The notes under the pieces were generated by a model. The model was not told the DNA's origin. It did not search any database and saw only the letters and a program-made list of their open reading frames with translations. DNA of 64,000 nt from Aequoribacter sp049615385 (GTDB lineage Bacteria; Pseudomonadota; Gammaproteobacteria; Pseudomonadales; Halieaceae), in NCBI RefSeq assembly GCF_049615385.1, contig NZ_JBMZFL010000004.1. One strand, written 5' to 3'. The stretch's first letter is position 1. Each line of letters opens with the position of its first letter. A program made the translations under genes and the position numbers. This document shows, one piece after another, positions 1 through 8,620 of the stretch.

Positions 1-341
1 ACCTCGAGCGCGATGGCGTCATTCGTGGGTATCAGGCCATACTGAACCCTGATTCACTGGGCGCAGGTTTGGTCGTATTCGTGCAAATTCGCTTGAATCG
101 AACGGCTCAAGATGTCTTTGAGGATTTTAAGAAGGCAGCTTTGGAGTTACCCGAGGTCCAAGAATGTTATTTGGTCTCGGGCAATTTTGACTATTTGATC
201 AAAGCGCGTGTCGCAGATATGGCGGCGTATCGTGCCTTGTTGGGTGACACCTTGCTCGCATTGCCGGGCGTACAAGAGTCCACCAGCTATGTGGTCATGG
301 AACAGGTCAAAGAGTCCTTGGCCCTAGTGGTGCCGTATTGA
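1..341 (+). CDS. Lrp/AsnC-family regulator, C-terminal part
   Basis: This gene is cut by the left window edge; the first complete codon is at base 3 and reads LERDGVIRGYQAILNP. That is the typical end of the Lrp/AsnC DNA-binding domain, where the effector region begins. The rest is an RAM/AsnC ligand-binding domain: a beta strand (VVFVQIRL), then a helix ending in PEVQECYLVSGNFDYLIKAR, and a C-terminal PGVQESTSYVVMEQVKES. These proteins form oligomers that bind amino acids and switch metabolic genes. The helix-turn-helix itself lies outside the window, so specificity cannot be judged. The gene runs toward fadH and ends 54 bases from it (convergent). Confidence 0.93.
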   Translation, partial: LERDGVIRGYQAILNPDSLGAGLVVFVQIRLNRTAQDVFEDFKKAALELPEVQECYLVSGNFDYLIKARVADMAAYRALLGDTLLALPGVQESTSYVVMEQVKESLALVVPY

Positions 342-395
342 TAAAGCCGCTTGCGGCCCAACAAGCAGCGTCATTCTTTTTTGTGTGAAGAGGAC

Positions 396-2429
396 TTAAA
401 TCGCCAAGGCCTCTTCAGTGGCTTGCTTGATTGCACGTTTGGCATCAATTTCCATTGCTTCAAACGCACCGCCTATCAGGCTGATCGATAGGCCGCTATC
501 TTTGAGCTCGTCGTAAAGGCTGCGTTCAGATTCTTGACCGGCGCAAATAATCACCGTATCGGCTGGTAAGCATATCGGCTGCCCGTCGCGCAAAATGTGG
601 ACGCCCTCATCGTCGATGCGTTGGTAATCGACACCGTTAATCATTTTAACCCCACGTCGATCGAGCGCTATACGGTGCGTCCAGCCGGTGGTTTTACCCA
701 AGCCTTTGCCAATTGCGCTAGTCTTGCGTTGCAGTAGAGTAACATCTCGACCTGATGTATGAACCTCTGGCTCGACGCCAGTCACACCACCGCGCGGGTG
801 GTTCTCGAAATCAACGCCCCATTCTTTAGCAAAGACGTTCACATCAAGTGCAGCCGATACACCCGCATGGGTTATCAGCTCCGCGGTATCGAAGCCGATG
901 CCGCCTGCCCCGATGATCACGACTCTGTTGCCTATGGGTTTGTTGCCGAGTATCGCGTCCATGTAATCTGCGACTTTAGGGTGATCGATGCCTTCAATCC
1001 TAGGGGTGCGGGGCTTAATGCCCGCAGCAATCACCGCATGGTCTGCATTAAGAGCACAAATACCTGCCGCGTCTAAATAGGTATTTAGGTGCAGTTCAAC
1101 GCCTAGCTTGTCCATCATCACGCTGTAATAGCGCAAGGTTTCTTCAAATTCCTCTTTGCCTGGTATACGTTTCGCCAAGTTAAATTGGCCGCCAATTTCA
1201 CTGCGCGCTTCGTATACGCTGACCTTGTGGCCGCGTTCAGCGGCAGTAATGGCGTAGGATAAGCCTGCCGGGCCTGCCCCAATAATCGCAATGGATTTTG
1301 GTTTGGTTATAGGCTGCGACGTAAGAAGGGTTTCATGACACGCCCGTGGGTTGACCAAGCAGCTGACCTCTTGACCGGTAAAGGTGTGGTCTAGGCAGGC
1401 TTGATTGCACGCAATGCACGTATTGATTTCGTTGGCTTTGCCCTCTCGAGCTTTTGCAATGAAGTTGGCGTCGGCTAACATGGGGCGCGCCATTGAAACG
1501 ATATCGGCATCGCCTCGGACCAGGACCTCTTCTGCAACTTCCGGAGTGTTTATGCGGTTCGAGGTAATCATCGGCACTGATAACTCTTTTTTCAGACGTC
1601 CGGTTACCTGAGTAAACGCAGCCCGGGGTACGCGTGTTGAAATGGTGGGTACTTGAGCTTCGTGCCAAGTGAAGTGGGTCGAGATAATCGTTGCCCCCGC
1701 GGCTTCGATGGCCTTTCCGAGCATGATGACCTCTTCGCGAGACATGCCGCCTTGTAGCATGTCCATCGCTGCAATTCTGAAAATGACAATAAATTCTTTA
1801 CCAACAGTCGCGCGGATTCGCCTAACGACCTCGACTGGGAAGCGCATGCGGTTTTCGAAAGAGCCGCCCCATTCGTCGGTTCTGCGGTTGGTTCGCTCCA
1901 CAAGGAAAGTGCTGAGCAGATACCCGGCGGAGCCAATAATCTCAACGCCATCGTAACCTGCAAGTTGCGCGTGTTTAGCGCAGTTGGCAAAGTCGTTTAG
2001 TTGTTTTTCAATGCCTGCCGCATCGGGTTCTTTGGGAGTGATGGGCGATATTCGAGAGCGCACCGCTGACGCTGCCACAGCGTCAGTCGTCGGTGCCAGA
2101 GGGCCGGCATGCAGGATTTGCATGCAAATTTTTACGTCTGGGTTAGCCGCGTGCACAGCATCGGTGATTAACCGGTGTTGGCTGGCCTCTTGCTCGTTGG
2201 ATAACTTGGCGCCATGGCCGCCTTCTTCGTTCGGGGATATGCCTCCCGTGATGATCATACCGACGCCGGCAGCGGCGCGCTCGGCAAAATAGGCTGCCAT
2301 GCGCGGGAAGCCATCGGTGGCTTCCTCTAATCCAGTATGCATCGAACCCATGACGGCCCGATTTTTGAGTGTTGTGAAACCTAAATCCAGCTCTGAAAAT
2401 AGGTGTGGATAGAGAGGATGCGCCGCCAT
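396..2429 (-). CDS. fadH: 2,4-dienoyl-CoA reductase (NADPH), FadH type
   Basis: A 677-residue, three-part flavoenzyme of the 2,4-dienoyl-CoA reductase/NADH:flavin oxidoreductase family. It removes double bases at position 4 of unsaturated acyl-CoAs so that beta-oxidation can proceed in the cytoplasm. The first ~330 residues form an FMN-binding TIM barrel (for example GYDGVEIIGSAGYLL and RTDEWGGSFENRMRFP). A cysteine cluster CIACNQACLD...CLVNP follows and should hold a 4Fe-4S centre. The last ~290 residues are an FAD/NAD(P) module with IIGAGPAGLSYA and VIIGAGGIGFDTA. Length matches E. coli FadH (about 670). The start has a modest AGAG ribosome site. An inverted repeat just upstream (2443-2464) may be its operator. 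Related family members act on other enones, so substrate is inferred. Confidence 0.9.
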   Translation of the reverse strand: MAAHPLYPHLFSELDLGFTTLKNRAVMGSMHTGLEEATDGFPRMAAYFAERAAAGVGMIITGGISPNEEGGHGAKLSNEQEASQHRLITDAVHAANPDVKICMQILHAGPLAPTTDAVAASAVRSRISPITPKEPDAAGIEKQLNDFANCAKHAQLAGYDGVEIIGSAGYLLSTFLVERTNRRTDEWGGSFENRMRFPVEVVRRIRATVGKEFIVIFRIAAMDMLQGGMSREEVIMLGKAIEAAGATIISTHFTWHEAQVPTISTRVPRAAFTQVTGRLKKELSVPMITSNRINTPEVAEEVLVRGDADIVSMARPMLADANFIAKAREGKANEINTCIACNQACLDHTFTGQEVSCLVNPRACHETLLTSQPITKPKSIAIIGAGPAGLSYAITAAERGHKVSVYEARSEIGGQFNLAKRIPGKEEFEETLRYYSVMMDKLGVELHLNTYLDAAGICALNADHAVIAAGIKPRTPRIEGIDHPKVADYMDAILGNKPIGNRVVIIGAGGIGFDTAELITHAGVSAALDVNVFAKEWGVDFENHPRGGVTGVEPEVHTSGRDVTLLQRKTSAIGKGLGKTTGWTHRIALDRRGVKMINGVDYQRIDDEGVHILRDGQPICLPADTVIICAGQESERSLYDELKDSGLSISLIGGAFEAMEIDAKRAIKQATEEALAI

Positions 2430-2442
2430 TGTTATCTCTTTT

Positions 2443-2464
2443 GTTTGATGTAAGAAATCAAAAC
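2443..2464. promoter_or_regulatory. Imperfect inverted repeat upstream of fadH
   Basis: Arms GTTTGAT (2443-2449) and ATCAAAAC (2457-2464) are almost complementary, separated by seven bases, and lie 14 bases before the fadH start. The position suits a repressor site, perhaps for a fatty-acid regulator. No regulator is assigned; chance is possible. Confidence 0.3.
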
Positions 2465-2586
2465 ATTAACATCCATTAACGGGTAAATGCAGTATTTTTT
2501 ATGCTACCGTGGAAGTTGTACGTTTCACTATGTTGGGTTGAATTAGCATCAAAGTTGTGAGTTTAGGCATGACTGTTTTGGTGTGA

Positions 2587-4113
2587 ATGGAGGCGTCCTT
2601 GGTCGGTCGTATCGTCAATTACACATTGCAGGTTCGGTTTCGGACGAGTCTCGGCAAGGTGCTTAAGTACCTTGTGCCGGTATTTGTCATTTTTTTGCTG
2701 ATCTCTGGCTATCTTGCCTTTCATATTACCGAGCGCGAGGTGGCGGCAAACTACGAGGCAAGAATGCTTGCAGGGACGCGCTCGGGGGAGCAAGTTGCCC
2801 GCGTAAAATTCCAAATTACAAAGGATGAGCTCCTGTTTTTCAGTCGTTTGTCGGCTACACGCGGGATGGCGCGCGCACTCGCTGGCGGCGGTGTCGATGA
2901 ATCGACGGGCGTAGCAATAGAAGATTGGATACGAAATTTCAATGACGTGGCTTTTCAGTACGCCAATGCCAAAGAACGCATCCTGCAAATCCGAATTATC
3001 TTAGCCAATGAGTCGGCTGATGAGTTTGTTAAACTCAAGCGGCCGCCCAGAGGTGTTTTAAAGCGCATCCCTGAAGACGAGCTTCAATCCAAAGCCGGAT
3101 ACCCGTACATGGCATCGGTCAGAGATCTTCCTTTGAACGAGGTTTATTGGTCCTTGATTGAATTGAATCTAGAGCACGGCCAAGTCGAGATGCCGCCACA
3201 ACCCACGATCCGAGGCGCGACACCGATGGCTGACGATAAGGGGCAGATTTGGGCCTATTTGGTGATCAATTATGACGCTGCCCTAATTCTTCAAGATCTG
3301 ACTCGGACCTTTACCGCCCAGCCCAATATTCGACTGTACGGCTATAAACCTAATGGCCACTATATTCTGCACCCGAAACCTGGCTTGGCCTTTCAGGATC
3401 AACTTCAGCCTGCAAAGGCCATGACCTACGACCAAGAGTTCGTGTTAAGTAACCCCGGGTGGCGCTCTGCACCACAATTGTTACTCGCAACCAGTCAGGT
3501 CGACGGTAGTCAAGATATCGTCTTGCTCAGTAGACCTGAGCCCTATGAAACTTACACCAACAACGAGCGAGGGAACTTCGCGATTCATATACCACTGTGG
3601 CGTTTTCAAGAAATCGTGAGCGAAAACAGCTGGCGCATTATTGTGAGAGTTTGGGCTGGAGCGCTGCTGATCTTTGCCTTGCTCGGTCTGGTGATGACAC
3701 GAGTTGTGCGGCAGCGCGATCTTGCTGAGGCCTTAGGTTTACAGGGCGAATCTGGGCGGGCCGAGTCGGACGCACTTATATCGCTAATGCTTCAGAAGCT
3801 GCCAGTAGCCATGGCGATGTTCGATGCCAATATGCATTACTTGGCTGTCAGCGAGCGCTGGTGTCAAGAGTATGGTGTGCACGCAAAAGATCTGATCGGG
3901 AAAGATCATAAGTCGCTATTTCCTCACATGCGCAATGCTGTGCGAACCTTATATCAGCAGGCCTTAGAAGGCAGATCAGCAGATGTGACTCAGCGACTCG
4001 TCGACGAGGTAGGTGACGAAGTTAGCGTTCGCTGGAGGATAGAGCCATGGCACGCTGTAGATGGCTCGGTAGCAGGTATTGTGGTGCTCTCGTATCGCGT
4101 TGAAGACTATTAG
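2587..4113 (+). CDS. Membrane sensor with periplasmic domain and PAS domain, no output domain
   Basis: A 508-residue protein with an N-terminal membrane segment (about 27-47, LVPVFVIFLLISGYLAF). A large periplasmic region (about 50-345) that looks like a double-Cache sensor follows, then a second membrane segment (about 352-372, WAGALLIFALLGLVM). The cytoplasmic part is a short linker and one PAS domain (about 395-505; MAMFDANMHYLAVSERWCQEYG, LIGKDHKSLFP, VRWRIEPWHAVDGSVAGIVVLS). Such an arrangement normally feeds a histidine kinase, GGDEF or methyl-accepting domain, but the frame stops right after the PAS fold. It might work through a partner protein or be truncated by nature. The gene is monocistronic, convergent with the cytochrome b561 gene (one base apart). 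Ligand unknown. Confidence 0.75.
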   Translation: MEASLVGRIVNYTLQVRFRTSLGKVLKYLVPVFVIFLLISGYLAFHITEREVAANYEARMLAGTRSGEQVARVKFQITKDELLFFSRLSATRGMARALAGGGVDESTGVAIEDWIRNFNDVAFQYANAKERILQIRIILANESADEFVKLKRPPRGVLKRIPEDELQSKAGYPYMASVRDLPLNEVYWSLIELNLEHGQVEMPPQPTIRGATPMADDKGQIWAYLVINYDAALILQDLTRTFTAQPNIRLYGYKPNGHYILHPKPGLAFQDQLQPAKAMTYDQEFVLSNPGWRSAPQLLLATSQVDGSQDIVLLSRPEPYETYTNNERGNFAIHIPLWRFQEIVSENSWRIIVRVWAGALLIFALLGLVMTRVVRQRDLAEALGLQGESGRAESDALISLMLQKLPVAMAMFDANMHYLAVSERWCQEYGVHAKDLIGKDHKSLFPHMRNAVRTLYQQALEGRSADVTQRLVDEVGDEVSVRWRIEPWHAVDGSVAGIVVLSYRVEDY

Positions 4114-4114
4114 A

Positions 4115-4621
4115 CTAACGCTTACCTGTGATCATGGTTTTGATCAGCGGGGTGCCTGTGAGCTTTTGCATAACCAGAACCCCCGTGATGTGAATACCCG
4201 CGCCTATCATCAAGGCGTCTGAGACCCACCGATGTGTATTTTGCAGAAAATCATTGCCAAATAGGGCATCAACTTCCTCATGTAACCAGCCTGTGATACT
4301 CAAGTAAGCAATCGACAAAAAAACAAAATAAATGAACAGGGCGCCCAGCGGGTTGTGCCCCGCAGGGTGCTCTTTTACACCTGAGCGCAGGTCGTTTAAG
4401 TGTTGGCGAATTGCTGCAGGCGTGGGGACAAAATTCACAAACAGAGCATAAGGATTGCGACCCCAGATACCCCAGCCCAGGCGCAGAGTCATCAATGCAA
4501 AGAGGGCGTATCCTGCGTAGTTATGGAGGTCGTCGCCGCCCTCCAAAAACCAGTAGTTAGCCACGACTACCGCGACTAAACACCAGTGCCAACTCCGGAC
4601 TAGGCGATCCCAAATGAGCAT
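4115..4621 (-). CDS. Cytochrome b561-family membrane protein
   Basis: A 168-residue protein with four predicted membrane helices, matching the small di-heme cytochrome b561 / Ni,Fe-hydrogenase b-type family. It opens with IWDRLVRSWHWCLVAVVVANYW, which carries the first histidine ligand, and continues with LHNYAGYALFALMTLRLGWGIWG, typical of the family, and a late His-rich helix (NTHRWVSDALMIGAGIHITGVL). Such proteins pass electrons between quinones and periplasmic partners. It starts ten bases after the stop of the PepSY lipoprotein gene on the same strand, so the two are likely co-transcribed; b561/PepSY pairs are common. The electron partner is not evident here. Confidence 0.88.
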   Translation of the reverse strand: MLIWDRLVRSWHWCLVAVVVANYWFLEGGDDLHNYAGYALFALMTLRLGWGIWGRNPYALFVNFVPTPAAIRQHLNDLRSGVKEHPAGHNPLGALFIYFVFLSIAYLSITGWLHEEVDALFGNDFLQNTHRWVSDALMIGAGIHITGVLVMQKLTGTPLIKTMITGKR

Positions 4622-4631
4622 GTCTTATGAC

Positions 4632-4913
4632 TTACTCTTCTTCACGTTTGACAATGCTACCATCGGTTGGGTTGAAGTAGATTTCGACTTTGGTGCCATC
4701 GGCTTCAAAACCGTAGATTTCGTAGCAGTTGCCGCCGGTTACTTTAAATTCGTTGATTTTATAGCCGCTGTTCAGCAGTTGGGCTTGAAAATCGTTGGCA
4801 TTAAGCCATTCCGATTGAGGTGCCTGTGTGCACTGCGTGGAGCCGTGTTCTTCGCTGCAACCCGCCAAAATTGTAAGGCTAGTGACGGCGGCAAATAGTG
4901 TAAGCTTCTTCAT
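4632..4913 (-). CDS. PepSY-domain lipoprotein, small
   Basis: A 93-residue exported protein. It begins MKKLTLFAAVTSLTILAGC, a lipoprotein signal peptide with lipobox LAGC and the acylated cysteine at residue 19. The mature part ends with a PepSY-like hairpin (YEIYGFEADGTKVEIYFNPT, DGSIVKREEE), as in small periplasmic PepSY proteins that sit next to b-type cytochromes. An AGAGG ribosome site precedes the ATG. It is the first gene of a two-gene unit with the cytochrome b561 gene. Exact role unknown; PepSY domains are thought to bind or inhibit partners in the envelope. Confidence 0.82.
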   Translation of the reverse strand: MKKLTLFAAVTSLTILAGCSEEHGSTQCTQAPQSEWLNANDFQAQLLNSGYKINEFKVTGGNCYEIYGFEADGTKVEIYFNPTDGSIVKREEE

Positions 4914-5114
4914 GGTGTTTACCTCTTAATGTCGGAAAATGGTCGCTACGTTAAGCGACAGGCCTACCTCTAGCCAGCGCTGTTGCTGTTGACCAGTGCC
5001 CAAAGTATAGCACTACCATTAAGCATTTATTAATGCCTGCTTCGCGTCGCGTTATATCAAAAGGTTCGGCGGGTCGCGAGCCGTGCTCGATTAGAGCTTG
5101 GTTGATGTGAGCGT

Positions 5115-5148
5115 AAAAGCCCCGCGTCTAACCCGGCGGGGCTTTTTT
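5115..5148. terminator. Rho-independent terminator (mscS side)
   Basis: A GC-rich stem AAAAGCCCCGC / GCGGGGCTTTT with a short loop, followed by a run of T on the + strand and preceded by A residues, so it can end transcription in both directions. It lies 23 bases beyond the mscS stop, where it should end that minus-strand transcript. The rest of the 258-base gap (4914-5171) shows no gene. Confidence 0.85.
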
Positions 5149-5171
5149 GTAACTCGTGTGTTAGGTAATCT

Positions 5172-5990
5172 CTACTGAATGACACGAACGTCGCGCTGGG
5201 GGAAGGGGATGGTCAGGCCGGCAGCTTCGATGTCTTCCTTGATACGTTTATTTAGGTCCCATTTTGTGGAGCCAAAGTCTTCGACGCTTGTCCAAGCCCG
5301 GAGCTGCAGGTCCACCGAGCTTTCGCCCAGCGAGAACACAATAGCTTGCGCCTCGGGTTCAGCCAAAATTCTGGGTTCGGTTTTGATGATGTTGTGCAGT
5401 ACCTCTAGCCCCGTATTGATATTGTCCGAGTAGGCGATGCTTGCAGTGATGTCGATTCTGCGCTTGCCGTTACGGGTAAAGTTGGTGATGTCGTTACCCC
5501 ATATTGAAGAGTTTGGGCAGCTCAAATACAGGCCGTCGAAGCTACGCAGTACCGTCGTGAATAAATTGATTTCTTCCACAGTTCCAATGGTGGAGCCGAA
5601 TGAGATGTAGTCGCCAGTTTTAAATGGGCGCAAGAATAGCAACATAATACCTGCGGCAATGTTGCTTAGGGTGTCTTTAAGCGCAAAACCGATGGCGAGC
5701 CCAGCCGCCCCAATGAGCGCGATGATGCTGGCGGTGTTAACCCCAAAGAGATCGAGAATGACAACGACGGCAACGGTGTAGACCAGATAACCAAGCGTCG
5801 TGTTCAAGATTGGCATTAGCATGGGGTCGAGCTTACCCAGTCGATTGTGGGTCTGTTGCAGTGCTTGGCGAAGTGCGCCAGCAACGACTTTAGCAACTAT
5901 TAAAACGCCAGCGGCCAGCCCAATTTGGTAGGCGATGTGTACGACCGTAGCTTGGTTGTCATTCCAGAGTTGGAGTAATGAATCTTGCAC
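5172..5990 (-). CDS. mscS: Small-conductance mechanosensitive channel (MscS family)
   Basis: A 272-residue membrane channel that opens on hypo-osmotic shock. After a short N-terminal segment there are helices around 15-40 and 58-85. The pore helix comes next, with the glycine/alanine-rich IALIGAAGLAIGFALKDTLSNIAAGIMLL, a hallmark of MscS, and then the beta domain (FKTGDYISFGSTIGTVEEINLFTTVLRSFDG, CPNSSIWG). Length and order match E. coli MscS (286). The frame is open to a GTG at 6035, but GGAGG sits five bases before the GTG at 5990, giving a typical MscS N-terminus, so that start is preferred (moderate certainty). Single gene, ended by the terminator at 5115-5148. Confidence 0.9.
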   Translation of the reverse strand: MQDSLLQLWNDNQATVVHIAYQIGLAAGVLIVAKVVAGALRQALQQTHNRLGKLDPMLMPILNTTLGYLVYTVAVVVILDLFGVNTASIIALIGAAGLAIGFALKDTLSNIAAGIMLLFLRPFKTGDYISFGSTIGTVEEINLFTTVLRSFDGLYLSCPNSSIWGNDITNFTRNGKRRIDITASIAYSDNINTGLEVLHNIIKTEPRILAEPEAQAIVFSLGESSVDLQLRAWTSVEDFGSTKWDLNKRIKEDIEAAGLTIPFPQRDVRVIQ

Positions 5991-6145
5991 GCGTTCCTCC
6001 GTGGTGTGCGCAAAGCTGAATGCTAGCGCTGGCACTGGAAGTACACAAGCAGTTTTAATTTCAGCATAGGAAGCAAAACAAGCGTGTTGGCATTGGCTAA
6101 ACCGGCTTTTGATGGTTATGATTCGTGCCTAAGAAAGGAGTCAGT

Positions 6146-6598
6146 ATGGCAATTGATGTGATTGAATCGGGGTCGTTCCCCTTTAGCGAAACAATGAAGG
6201 TCAGATTTCGAGATACCGATTCACAGGGCCATTTGTACTTTGCGAATTATTTGGTATTTGCGGATGAAATCACTGGTTTTTATATGGACGAACTCGGTTT
6301 TCGTGCGACTCAGCCGAGCAAGGCGCCCAGCTTTATTTTCACGGTGAATATTCAGTGCGACTACATTGATGAAATTACGGCCAACGGCACTGTGCGCGGT
6401 TCGGTCGGATATCGCCGTTTGGGCCGCTCTAGTGCAGACGTGGCCTTTTTGCTGCAAAATCATGAAACCGACGCAGTTCTGGCACGCGGTACGATCACCC
6501 AGGTGTTTGTGGATCCTGACACTCGAAAATCGATCGCGATACCTGAGCCTTTCCGGTCAAATATCCTCGAACGTCAAGGCAACTGGTTGGTTGAGTAA
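6146..6598 (+). CDS. Acyl-CoA thioesterase, 4-hydroxybenzoyl-CoA thioesterase / YbgC-like
   Basis: A 150-residue single hotdog-fold protein. The segment VRFRDTDSQGHLYFANYLVFADE is the family's active-site motif, with the catalytic aspartate in RDTDSQGH (D..GH..N), as in YbgC and 4-hydroxybenzoyl-CoA thioesterases. It should hydrolyse acyl-CoA thioesters in the cytoplasm; the true acyl group is unknown. The start at 6146 has a strong AAGGAG six bases upstream, which favours it over a GTG at 6125 in the same frame. It stands alone between mscS (divergent) and the agmatine operon. Confidence 0.86.
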   Translation: MAIDVIESGSFPFSETMKVRFRDTDSQGHLYFANYLVFADEITGFYMDELGFRATQPSKAPSFIFTVNIQCDYIDEITANGTVRGSVGYRRLGRSSADVAFLLQNHETDAVLARGTITQVFVDPDTRKSIAIPEPFRSNILERQGNWLVE

Positions 6599-6699
6599 GA
6601 TTCATCGCAACCGCAGCGTTCATTCAACTCTAGAAGTACGCTAAAACATCGACCATACCTCGCTGTTCTTATAGAATGGTGCCTTTTACAGGGGGTGTC

Positions 6700-7743
6700 A
6701 TGACACGCCGATTGTGGCCCGAATGGCAAGAACAGTGGGGCGTGTTGCTGGCATGGCCTCATGCCGAGACCGACTGGGTTGGCAACCTAGACGCCGCTAG
6801 GTTGTGCTATCGAGATATCATTGTTGCCATCACGCGGTATGAACGCGTTCTGTTGTTGTGCCGAGATGAATCAACTCAGATCGAGGTACAAGCCATCTTA
6901 AGCCAATCAGGTGTTGACTCGGATCGCGTCATCTTTTTGGTTGTGCCTTACGACGATACTTGGGCCCGAGATTTTGGTTTTATCTCGACTTCTTCCGAGA
7001 CGGGGCCCGTGCTGCTGGACTTTCAGTTCGATGCGTGGGGCGGGAAATTTACTGCCTCGGCGGACAACGACATTAATCAGCAGCTCTTTCGCCAACCTTT
7101 GCTGAATCACAATCAAACCGAAACGCAAGCCTGGGTGTTGGAAGGTGGAAGTATCGAAACCGATGGTCTAGGAACCTTGCTGACCACCCGCAAGTGTCTG
7201 CTGAACCCTAATCGCAACCCAGATCTCGATGAGGCGGAAATCGAGCGGCGTTTACAGTCGTCTTTGGGCGTAGACAGGGTGCTGTGGTTGGATCACGGTG
7301 AGCTGGAGGGTGACGATACCGATGCCCACATCGATACCTTGGCCCGTTTTGTGGACGAGCAAACTATTGTGCACATGGCCTGTAGCAACTCCGAAGATGC
7401 GCATTACCGCGAGTTGCAGGCAATGGCACTGGAATTGCAGGCGTTACGCCAGCTTAATGGTGCGCCTTATAACCTCGTGCCGATTGAGCTGCCCGAAGTC
7501 TTCGACAGTGAGGGACGGCGTTTGGGTGGCAGTTACGTCAATTTTTTATTGGTGAATGGTGCATTGATTGCCCCGATTTATGGTGACGATGTAGCAGATA
7601 GCGCGGCTTTGGCACAGCTTGCTAAGGCTTGCCCGAATCGAGACATTGTCCCCGTGGATTGCCGAGCATTGATCGAACAAAATGGCAGTTTACACTGTGT
7701 CACTATGCAAATACCCAAAAAGGTGGTGAATTGTGAGTCGTGA
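6700..7743 (+). CDS. aguA: Agmatine deiminase
   Basis: A 347-residue member of the peptidyl-arginine-deiminase-like family that converts agmatine to N-carbamoylputrescine and ammonia. Visible marks are WPEWQEQWGVLLAWPHAETDW at the N-terminus, DDTWARDFGF, the EGGSIETDGLGTLL segment, the LDHGELEGDDTDAHIDT loop with substrate-binding acids and histidine, and the C-terminal catalytic cysteine C333 in GSLHCVTMQ. The first ATG at 6676 lacks a ribosome site, while a G-rich stretch sits just before the ATG at 6700, so 6700 is preferred. It overlaps aguB by 11 bases. The neighbour encodes the next step, which makes the assignment firm. Confidence 0.9.
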   Translation: MTRRLWPEWQEQWGVLLAWPHAETDWVGNLDAARLCYRDIIVAITRYERVLLLCRDESTQIEVQAILSQSGVDSDRVIFLVVPYDDTWARDFGFISTSSETGPVLLDFQFDAWGGKFTASADNDINQQLFRQPLLNHNQTETQAWVLEGGSIETDGLGTLLTTRKCLLNPNRNPDLDEAEIERRLQSSLGVDRVLWLDHGELEGDDTDAHIDTLARFVDEQTIVHMACSNSEDAHYRELQAMALELQALRQLNGAPYNLVPIELPEVFDSEGRRLGGSYVNFLLVNGALIAPIYGDDVADSAALAQLAKACPNRDIVPVDCRALIEQNGSLHCVTMQIPKKVVNCES

Positions 7744-8620
7744 GATAACCGTTGGCGTCGTTCAACACGCAAATACCGGCGACTACGCTGGGGATGTCGC
7801 TACCAGTGTGCAAGGTATTAGGCGAGCTGCAGCGAAGGGAGCAAATTTGATTCTGCTGCAAGAGCTGCACGCGGGTTTGTACTTTTGTCAGGTCGAAGAC
7901 ACAAACAATTTTGATCGAGCAGAAACGATTCCGGGTCCAAGCACCGATATCTTTGGGGCTTTGGCGGCTGAATTGAACGTCGTGATTGTTTGCTCGTTGT
8001 TTGAGAAAAGAGCCACGGGGCTTTATCACAATACCGCGGTAGTGCTAGAGACTGACGGGTCCATTGCAGGCTGTTATCGAAAGATGCACATTCCTGACGA
8101 TCCAGGCTACTACGAAAAGTTTTACTTCACACCGGGCGACTTGGGGTTTACCCCTATTCAGACCTCGGTGGGTAAACTGGGCGTTCTTGTGTGCTGGGAC
8201 CAGTGGTATCCCGAGGCCGCCCGACTTATGGCCTTGGCGGGAGCGGAAGTTTTGCTGTACCCAACCGCGATTGGTTGGAATCCAGACGACCCCACCGACG
8301 AGCAAGCGCGTCAGCGTGAGGCCTGGATTACTGTGCAGCGAGGGCATGCGGTTGCTAACAATCTGCCGGTGTTAAGTGCTAACCGTATAGGATTCGAAGG
8401 TGACCCCAGTGGGCAAACCGCGGGCTCGCAATTTTGGGGCTCAAGTATGGTTGTCGGTTGGCAAGGCGAGTTGCTTGCTCAGGCTGATACCAAAAGCGCT
8501 ACGGAGTTAGTGGTGACCTTGGATCTAGATCGTACTGAGCAGGTGCGACGTTGGTGGCCCTACTTGCGCGATCGTCGTATCGACGCTTACGGCGATATCA
8601 CGAAGAGGTATCGAGACTAA
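7733..8620 (+). CDS. aguB: N-carbamoylputrescine amidohydrolase
   Basis: A 295-residue nitrilase-superfamily enzyme hydrolysing N-carbamoylputrescine to putrescine, CO2 and ammonia. The catalytic triad is visible: Glu44 in LLQELHAGLYF, Lys117 in CYRKMHIPDDP and Cys154 in LGVLVCWDQWYPE. Segments such as GYYEKFYFTPGD and AARLMALAGAEVLLYPTAIGW are as in plant and bacterial AguB. It starts with GTG inside the end of aguA, so the two are translationally coupled. The stop overlaps the start of the next gene (TAATG). Confidence 0.92.
   Translation: MSREITVGVVQHANTGDYAGDVATSVQGIRRAAAKGANLILLQELHAGLYFCQVEDTNNFDRAETIPGPSTDIFGALAAELNVVIVCSLFEKRATGLYHNTAVVLETDGSIAGCYRKMHIPDDPGYYEKFYFTPGDLGFTPIQTSVGKLGVLVCWDQWYPEAARLMALAGAEVLLYPTAIGWNPDDPTDEQARQREAWITVQRGHAVANNLPVLSANRIGFEGDPSGQTAGSQFWGSSMVVGWQGELLAQADTKSATELVVTLDLDRTEQVRRWWPYLRDRRIDAYGDITKRYRD

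Noticed and set aside
1333..1990. Two long minus-strand frames inside fadH
   Set aside because: They lie in other frames of a clear full-length flavoenzyme and have arginine/serine-rich nonsense composition.
2563..2988. Minus-strand frame across the sensor gene start
   Set aside because: Opposite to a gene with clear membrane and PAS segments; no family pattern.
4614..4898. Plus-strand frame opposite the PepSY lipoprotein
   Set aside because: Antisense shadow; the minus-strand frame has a signal peptide, lipobox and ribosome site.
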